DNA of 64,000 nucleotides, taken from Strongylocentrotus purpuratus. Its lineage: Eukaryota; Echinodermata; Echinoidea; Camarodonta; Strongylocentrotidae. The stretch spans positions 18,986,360 through 19,050,359 of the forward strand of contig NW_022145612.1 of the NCBI RefSeq assembly GCF_000002235.5, in the 5' to 3' direction. Below are positions 57,514-64,000 of the stretch, one piece after another. A program made the position numbers and the translations under genes. The notes under the pieces were generated by a model that was not told the DNA's origin, ran no database searches, and worked only from the letters and a program-made list of their open reading frames with translations. Within the stretch, counting starts at the first letter, position 1. Every line of letters starts with the position of its first letter.

Positions 57514-57841
57514 CTAAGGAGTCGTCACCATTGGCACTACTGGAGGATTCGTCGGAGCAGGGGCTGGCGCTGCTGTAGGAGCCGGAGCTGGGACCGCTGG
57601 AGTAACCGCCGCGGTTTCTTCACTGCTGCTGCCGCTGCTGCCGCTGCCCGAATTGCTAGAAGATCGCTCGTGGCGACTACGACCTAGTAGAAGAGGGGCT
57701 GGGGCTGCGGTAGGAGCCGGAGCTGGGACCGCTGGAGTAACCGCCGCGGTTTCTTCACTGCTATCGCTGCTACTGCCGCTGGTGCTGGTGCTGGTGCTGG
57801 TGCTGCCGAACTACTAGAAGATCGCTTGTGGCGACTACGAC
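57514..57841 (-). pseudogene. gene A copy 2 mature exon, frameshifted
   Basis: Counterpart of 48997-49253. After CTCAAG it reads G-R-S-R-H-K-R and five Ser as in copy 1, but one G is missing in the TTCGGGCAGC stretch. As it stands the frame turns Ala/Pro-rich, then basic (K-K-P-R-R-L-L-Q-R-S-Q-L-R-L), and stops at 57684. In the original frame the rest stays open to a TAG at 57514. That part holds a second copy of the whole R-S-R-H to Ala/Pro unit, with a different C-terminus lacking the Arg/Trp end. It is either a pseudogene or a copy making a changed peptide of about 70 residues. Confidence 0.65.
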
Positions 57842-58742
57842 CTTGAGTGGAAGAAGACAGCGTTGAAAACATCAAGTTCAGACGTGTTCACAAAAACTAA
57901 AATGCCTGTAAACTGTAATTTTAAATTTGTCTCTTCTCAGTTTGTTTAGCTGATACTACTTCGTTATATTCTTTATTTCTCCATAAAATTCAACTCCTCC
58001 TTTTTAGAGTAGGCCTAATGTTATGGTATAATGATGATCATTTTAAGGATGGAATTTATCGAAAATCCCTGAAAAGAGAATCAGCAGCAGAATATAAATG
58101 AAAGAAAGTGATATGATCATAATTATTATTAGGAGTATAACTTCTACGTATTTCACATTACATAGTTTATCATCCAACAACGTTCAGTTGTATATTATCA
58201 AAGGATTGCACGATTATCATTGTTTCTATCGCTCGTGACGTTGTAACTCGAATATATTTTCGTTGATAGAAGGTGAAGTATATTAGGAATATATACGATC
58301 GTGGATAGATGTCTACGACATTAAAGTATCATTTTATGCACATTAGATACTGTTAAATCTCCGAATATGTTACAAATATGCAACCGATTTCATTAAACGT
58401 TTAATGTTCAACATAAATGCTTTGGTATATTCTATCTTATCTAATCTAATAGGTAAAACCCGTTAAAATGATTTCCATCTGAAACAAAACATAAATTTTC
58501 AAAGAGTAATTTTTCAATTTAGATCAGATTCTCCGTTTAGTACAGAGAGCTATATAGTATATCATTATTGTCCATTTTGAAATGAAATATATAATATCCA
58601 AACTAAAATAATCTTGAATGAAAGTGCGCTAAGAGATTCCCAACAATTATATACTGACATCATACTGGACTAAGATAAATTATTTGATGCTTTAGCAAGA
58701 CGAGGTAAGAAGAAAGAACTTTACAAATATTACAGGTCTTAC

Positions 58743-58803
58743 CTTCGACTGTAAGCAGCATTGCACACAGCACGATACAAACAGTAAAAATCATTGGCTT
58801 CAT
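58743..58803 (-). CDS. gene A copy 2 signal-peptide exon
   Basis: A 61-nt exon starting at ATG and ending in phase 1 before GTAAGACC. It encodes M-K-P-M-I-F-T-V-C-I-V-L-C-A-M-L-L, two conservative changes from copy 1. The reading frame of this exon is intact. Confidence 0.8.
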
Positions 58804-59318
58804 CTACGAAGTAAAATCAAAATCAAAATATTTATGTTACATTCTAATAAAGAGATGTAGTACTTTAGTAATTGTAAGAGAAAGATTTAACAAGAATTCA
58901 TAGCAATTTATGAGAGTAATAGCATGTTTACTCTGGGAATCTCACCTATTTACCGTCGAGTGTCACATCTTAATTTAAAAATACAATTTCGTTTAGTTTG
59001 TCATTAGGAAGTACATGTATAACTGCTCTCATTCTTCCATTGATGAACCCACCATCAAGTTAAAAAAAGAATAGATTAAACGAAGAGTTATGCGCGACCA
59101 ATCAACATGAATTCATCTTCCCAACGATTGATCTTTTTTTTAGCTTTGTTTGAAGGCACTTCTAACTCACAAAGATGTGCGGAAAATATCATTAACCGTA
59201 ATTAACGAGGTCACGGGGACACTGAAAGATAATTAACTGCAATATTTTCTATCATCCACACAAGTAATAACTTCAAACTACACATAATTTATGGCGGAAA
59301 TGAATGATTGCAACTTAC

Positions 59319-59412
59319 TTTGAACGAAGTGATGTTCTTCCGAAACTACTGGATGAGAGGAAACTTAGAATAATCTCAGATATACCACTACCGCTACGAT
59401 ATGACCTTGCTT
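59319..59412 (-). other. gene A copy 2 non-coding first exon (predicted)
   Basis: Homologous to 46533-46625; donor GTAAGTTGC retained. The upstream limit is approximate. Confidence 0.5.
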
Positions 59413-59433
59413 TGAATATTTTCAAACTCGTAG

Positions 59434-59443
59434 CTTATATAGA
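59434..59443 (-). promoter_or_regulatory. gene A copy 2 TATA box
   Basis: CTATATAAGC, identical to copy 1. Confidence 0.6.
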
Positions 59444-59548
59444 AAGAACTATAATCCTCCACTAGGAGTTGATTTGTATCATCTCGACTTTGCTGTCGTG
59501 TTCAATTTTTGGATCGTTCATGAAATTACAGACCTTTAGGGATGATTC

Positions 59549-59574
59549 GGAAATCCCTCCACGCAGGTGACGTA
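59549..59574 (-). promoter_or_regulatory. kappaB-like and CRE-like sites upstream of gene A copy 2
   Basis: GGGATTTCC (59549-59557) and TACGTCA (59568-59574) on the minus strand, same order and spacing as copy 1. The kappaB-like site has lost one T compared with copy 1 but remains a plausible Rel site. Confidence 0.5.
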
Positions 59575-60062
59575 AAATTTCACAATTTCAAGATTTAATT
59601 ACTGAAATAGGTTAATTAGTTTATCATTATTGGTCAGCGCAAATTCATAGACTTGCATTTCAATTAGTTTATTTAATCATTCTAGTTAGAATAATGCTTT
59701 CGAGTTTGACTACCTAAATTCATGAGTTAAGGTCTGTATAGATCTTTGATACTATTTTACCAATTTCTTGACGTTTGTATATGGTTAAATAAGACTGCAT
59801 CGCTTATGTCTTACTTATCATACATGCATAAACAACCATATGGGTTGTTTGTCAGGATTTGTTTTTCTCTTAGAACAATTTTGTTTCATTATTAATCTAA
59901 ATCTCGAGGGCGTAATAATTAGAATAATTTACCAAGTGGCTGTTGTCAATAAGGGATCAGTAGAGCACGCAGTAGGATTAATGGCAATCATGCTACCCAA
60001 CCTATTGGCATTGCTGACCCACGATTTGGCTTCATCGATGAAGCAGAGAGAGACAGGGTGAG

Positions 60063-61705
60063 AGAGAGAGAGAGAGAAATGTAATGCTCAATCAAAGTCA
60101 TCTTTAGTAAACTCATTATTTGTCCATCATTGAGGGCGACATTTGTTGTGAATAACTTCAACGATTCGACTGTCATGTGGTCCCGTACGCGGATAGGAAG
60201 AGCATCCATTACATAACATCCAGTGACTGAATATTATTGATGATGATGACGCTATTGGCTATGTCGTCCAGCTCCAACAACTGGCAAGAGTGAGAGTAGG
60301 TCCATTGTTTCCTCGTATCTCAAAATCGTATTGCTGAAGATATCTAGCTCGCCGAACAGATGAGTAAGCAGCATGAATGTTGACGTTGCTTTGAGGCGAA
60401 CGGGAGAGCATTTTGTTTTCTTTTCGTCATTTCTATACCCCAAAGATGCTGGCTTTTGGCGGGTCCATCCTTGTTAACGGAGCCAGTTCGGCGCACTTTT
60501 GATTCCATCTTGGCAGTGTATCTGCGTGATGGCTCATAGACCAAGAAAACACCGGATGAACTCATAGTTGTTGAGATGATGTCGACAGGTTTGCCACACA
60601 CAGGCCAACATGGAGACAGATGACAACATTATTGCAGTGTCCGAGCTTTGTACATACACCTGTAGGTTGATATTGTAGATAAACATTGCCATGGAGTTTC
60701 CAAATATCTGGCTGTCTTTCCAAATATTAATTCTCATTTTCCTGTCGAAAGAAATTTCGTTGGATTACCCTCACACCTGATGAAGTCTTATAGTTGCAAA
60801 ATCCGTGTTCCAGCTGTACAAACGCATTGTCAATGGCCTAATTATGATTATGTACAACGAAAAATATCGGTTTGGAAAAGAAAAGGGTGATGGTGAGAGC
60901 AGCCATTATAATACTCTGTGATCTGACCCCCTTGCTTTTTGTCTAACAAAGTCGCTCGAATTACTACTAAAATATGGAAAAATACAAGACATTTTAACGT
61001 TATTTAAAGCGAGTCTCATTAGTCTTTAGTTGGCGTACAAGTACAAGTAGGGCTTGATTAAACTGGATTAGAGTTTAAAAAAGGCAAGGATAATCCTTGG
61101 TCAATTTTGATATCATGAAAGGTTAATGATCATTTGAGTAAATCGTGATAAAGGTAAATATTAAATTACTTCTTTAATCAACATACTTAAAATGAGAATT
61201 CAATCATTGCACTCGATACATTTTAGGAATTTATAAAAAGTCGTATTGACAAACCTATTGACTTTCCAGATGATACTTTGATTATGAGATGAGAGCTTTC
61301 TTGTCAGAGCTATTTTTCAATTATTGTTTATCTGTATACTATTCTGGATAGCTTGTGGAGGATGGGGCATGTTGGAAATAAGGGGGAGTGGCTTACTGGT
61401 CACATTGACGGGTGTGCGATATGTGTGAATGTATGTGTGTGTGCTTGCGTGGGTGTGCGTTTGTTAGAGCCTTCAAATATCATAATTTATCGAAGGCGAA
61501 TAAGTAAATACGTATCTTTCAAATCGGACTCCTGAGAAACGGGGATAACATGAAGCGGAAAAAAACACTGATACACACACCCACACAATAACAAACGAAA
61601 ATAAATTTAAAAAAACTTAAAGTTTTTCTCACTATTTGGAGAAACGTTTAAAAGAACACGATTTCCTTGAATGACGACAAAATGGCGAAAAGATAAACAA
61701 CGAAC
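60063..61705. other. remaining intron sequence
   Basis: A stretch at 60180-60740 has moderately long frames on the minus strand, but they are interrupted and match no family I know. Nothing else seen. Confidence 0.4.
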
Positions 61706-61828
61706 CTCTGCAGTTTCTTCCGTTTCCTTGGTAACCTGGATTGCATCTACATTGATTAGTACCAGGGATGTTGATACACGTGGCCAATGAGTGACAGTTT
61801 GACATTCCCCGGGTGCACTCATTGATAT
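61706..61828 (-). CDS. EGF-like repeat exon with lost acceptor
   Basis: A 123-nt segment equivalent to the exons at 55397 and 62433, encoding [25 protein letters not shown] and Y-Q-G-N-G-R-N-C. All six cysteines and the GTTCGT donor are intact. The base pair before it reads CG (ATACG) instead of AG, and no other AG lies close upstream. The exon may therefore be skipped; skipping keeps the frame because it is phase 1 to 1 and a multiple of three. Confidence 0.6.
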
Positions 61829-62219
61829 CGTATGAAAAATATATACCAGAAGGAGACGACAATGATGACAAAAATATATGGGGATGAAACAATCTTTCTC
61901 ATTTTCTCACAATTATTAACGTAATATATATTCATATGTAGTTGTCAAATGTTTGATTCATATCCACCACCAACATCACTTATTATAGCCAAGACATAAT
62001 AATCATAGTCATATAGCTGATATCACAGACCCCTTACAGGGCTTCATTTCAGATGTAAGATAATTTACTTTTAACCTTTAAATTCAATATTTTAAAGATC
62101 TAACTTCCTACATTTAAAAATACAATGATAAACTTGCCAATGATTGTTAAAGTGAATATTCTAGGTTGTAAAGGGAATATCAGACGTTCATGTTTTATTA
62201 CTGCGGGAGAATCATAATT

Positions 62220-62350
62220 CCAATACACACGCACACATACGCACACACATACTCACACGCACACTCTCTCTCCATCCCTCACATACACAATCATGCACAA
62301 ACGCACACACATACACACACGCACAATGACATACAAATACAATCACACTC
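62220..62350. repeat. (CA)n-rich low-complexity tract
   Basis: Imperfect CACACA and CACACG repeats inside the intron between two EGF exons. Confidence 0.85.
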
Positions 62351-62432
62351 AAACAAAAATTTGTTGTACATAATTTTTTGAAAGCCATAATTTTGTTAAA
62401 TGATGAAAAACAAGAAAAAAAAGCTAACGAAC

Positions 62433-62555
62433 CTCTGCAGTTTCTTCCGTTTCCATGGTAACCGGGATTGCATCTACATCGGTAAGAACCAGGTAGGTTA
62501 ATACACGTAGCTAATGCGTGACAGTTTGACATACCCCGGGTGCACTCATTGATAT
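62433..62555 (-). CDS. EGF gene exon: calcium-binding EGF-like repeat (a)
   Basis: A 123-nt exon, phase 1 to 1, with acceptor CTTTAG and donor GTTCGT. It encodes [27 protein letters not shown] and Y-H-G-N-G-R-N-C. This is the most upstream exon of the gene in the window; its 5' part lies beyond the right edge. Calcium-binding EGF arrays occur in secreted matrix proteins and receptors. Confidence 0.87.
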
Positions 62556-64000
62556 CTAAAGAGCAGGAGAAGAAGACAGAGAGAAGGAGTTTGATGGGGG
62601 TAATTTTTTCCCTTTATCATAAACATGTTCCAAATTAAAAGATCAGTTTTTTACCTTTCCCAATTTTGTGGGCAAAATGTATGATGCATATAAATGTCAT
62701 TACCAAAACCATTATACCATTATAGTAAAGACAAGAGAAATATAATAACCCTTGTAAAGACAGTCATGGCGGATTCCAGACTTCAGTCACCTTTACATAG
62801 TGAAGTTTGTCTTTCCTAGATTTATCTTTAAAAAACAATGATCATCTTGCTAATGATGCTAATTCTAAAAATGTACGCTTCGAATAACGGAGATCATAAT
62901 TTTGTGCACGTTCATTGTCTAATAGTCCTTACAGCTATGTTGGACAAATCTTTGAATCAAAATGATATTTTATTCAATACCGATTTTCTGTTCATTACAC
63001 ATATCATCTTGCTCTCTTTTTCTCTCATTCTCCCTAACTTTCGTTCTTTCTCTATCTCATTTAAACGTCTTTCTCTTGAAATATTAAATATATTATCTTG
63101 AAAAGTATATGTTTATAATCAAATAAAGAACAGCAAAGGTTCTGCTTACATTATTTCCTGTTTGTGGGGGACGGGTGGGGGTTTCGGTGACAACCTGTTT
63201 AGTTTTACTATCATCTTATACATACTATCGAGTTTGATTGTGTAGAAAAGACATGCAGTATATCAACATTATTTCTAAACTATTATGAAGATACACGGTT
63301 GCCATACAGTTGGAATCATTTTTGTTTACCTCTTTTCATGAAATTATTTAATATGGTTAATTTCTTGATAGATAGAGATTAATAAAGTTCCGAGAAGATA
63401 TTAATTTTATCTATCAAGAATAACCCATATTGTCACAATCATTTCACGGAAAGAGGTTTGAGAAAAAAGATATTCAAACTTGATAGGCAACAGTGTAGAC
63501 ACTAGACGGTATTATACTGTTATGGCAGGGCACACAATATTATATCTTACACCTTTTATATCTTAATTTTGATCCAGTTATTATTCTCGCTTGCTCTCTC
63601 CTTCTCTTCTCTGTCCTTCCCACTCTATCTCCTTATTCCCCTCGTTTCATCTAAATCCTCTCTATCTCTTCAATGTTCGCTCTCTCTCTCTCTCTCTCTC
63701 TCTCCCTCTCTCTCTCCCTCTATATATTCCTATTCGGTCTTTTCCACTTCTCATTCTATTTCGAAAACATTAAAGAAAAAATAATAATATTATTTTTTTC
63801 CCAAACAACTCTTTAAAATGGTCACATGATTTATTCATGAAAAATCTTGGATAAAATGATATAAAAAAGATGTATTTACAAATTCGTCAAATCCTCCTAC
63901 TTCTTAATTCTTATAGTTTTTACTTCTTAATATTTCATAATCATTATTATTTCCGAATATATAAAATATATGAATATACTAATGTAGATTGTTTCCTGAG
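62556..64000. other. EGF gene intron, right edge
   Basis: No exon seen. A CT tract of about 40 bp lies at 63678-63720. Confidence 0.5.

Larger units (their letters stand above)
56030..60062 (-). repeat. inverted segmental duplication, arm 2 (gene A copy 2)
   Basis: Reverse complement of arm 1 (45719-50420), including promoter, exons, 3' region and the flanking CT/GA tracts. It lacks the TIR insertion at 47001-47847. It carries extra low-complexity sequence near 56390-56590. Confidence 0.85.
55520..61705 (-). other. EGF gene intron that contains gene A copy 2
   Basis: A 6.2-kb intron. About 4 kb of it (56030-60062) is the inverted duplicate of the gene A region. A CT tract of about 50 bp at 55943-55991 lies at the left edge. 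To the right (60080-61700) I see no supported gene. Confidence 0.7.

Noticed and set aside
60180..60740. Cluster of 60-85 residue frames on the minus strand, possibly a retroelement or gene relic
   Set aside because: One phrase recalls a reverse-transcriptase/RNase H context (L-Q-Q-Y-D-F-E-I-R), but the surrounding frame has no catalytic motif and is interrupted. Too weak to call.

Overview
This window is animal nuclear DNA. Genes are split by introns with GT-AG boundaries, intergenic space is long and AT-rich, and microsatellites and short inverted-repeat transposons are dense. A plexin, calcium-binding EGF repeats and many TACATGTA-type words in the left half suggest a marine deuterostome. 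An echinoderm, probably a sea urchin, is my best guess; this is inference, not proof.

Left third (139-20675, minus strand): the 5' part of a plexin gene. Eight consecutive exons join in frame and encode a leader, the sema domain, a first PSI domain, the linker after it and a second PSI domain. The rest (IPT domains, membrane segment, cytoplasmic GAP) lies beyond the left edge. The introns are full of non-autonomous DNA transposons, including two copies of a TIR element that carries a tRNA-Leu-like sequence (a third copy is at 30.5 kb).

Middle (20.7-39.5 kb): no gene that I can support. It holds a 2.36 kb foldback element packed with purine/pyrimidine arrays, a 600 bp near-perfect palindrome, several MITEs, and an unexplained array of a motif containing GAGTTATGTACGT at roughly 160-200 bp spacing (26.8-27.9 kb).

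Right part (39.5-60 kb): two kinds of small secreted-protein gene that I do not recognise. Gene B (minus, 39567-43070) has a signal-peptide exon, a six-cysteine exon present twice, and two acidic, low-complexity end exons. Gene A (plus, 46502-49507) encodes about 105 residues: a signal peptide, a dibasic site, a Ser/Thr and acidic stretch, an Ala/Pro/Thr repeat and an Arg-rich, Trp-containing C-terminus. Gene A has a second, inverted, frameshifted copy (57514-59443, minus). Both genes share one plan: a TATA box, a non-coding first exon, then a signal exon of 61-64 nt that begins exactly at ATG and ends in phase 1. Both gene A copies keep a kappaB-like site and a CRE-like site upstream of TATA. 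This fits a cluster of induced secreted effectors, perhaps immune; that is inference.

Far right (53.7-64 kb and beyond, minus): exons of a secreted or membrane protein with calcium-binding EGF repeats followed by a FAM171-like extracellular module. Degraded CCP/sushi sequence lies downstream at 52.3-52.6 kb. The inverted gene A copy sits inside one intron of this EGF gene. Long GA/CT microsatellites mark the edges of the duplicated segments.
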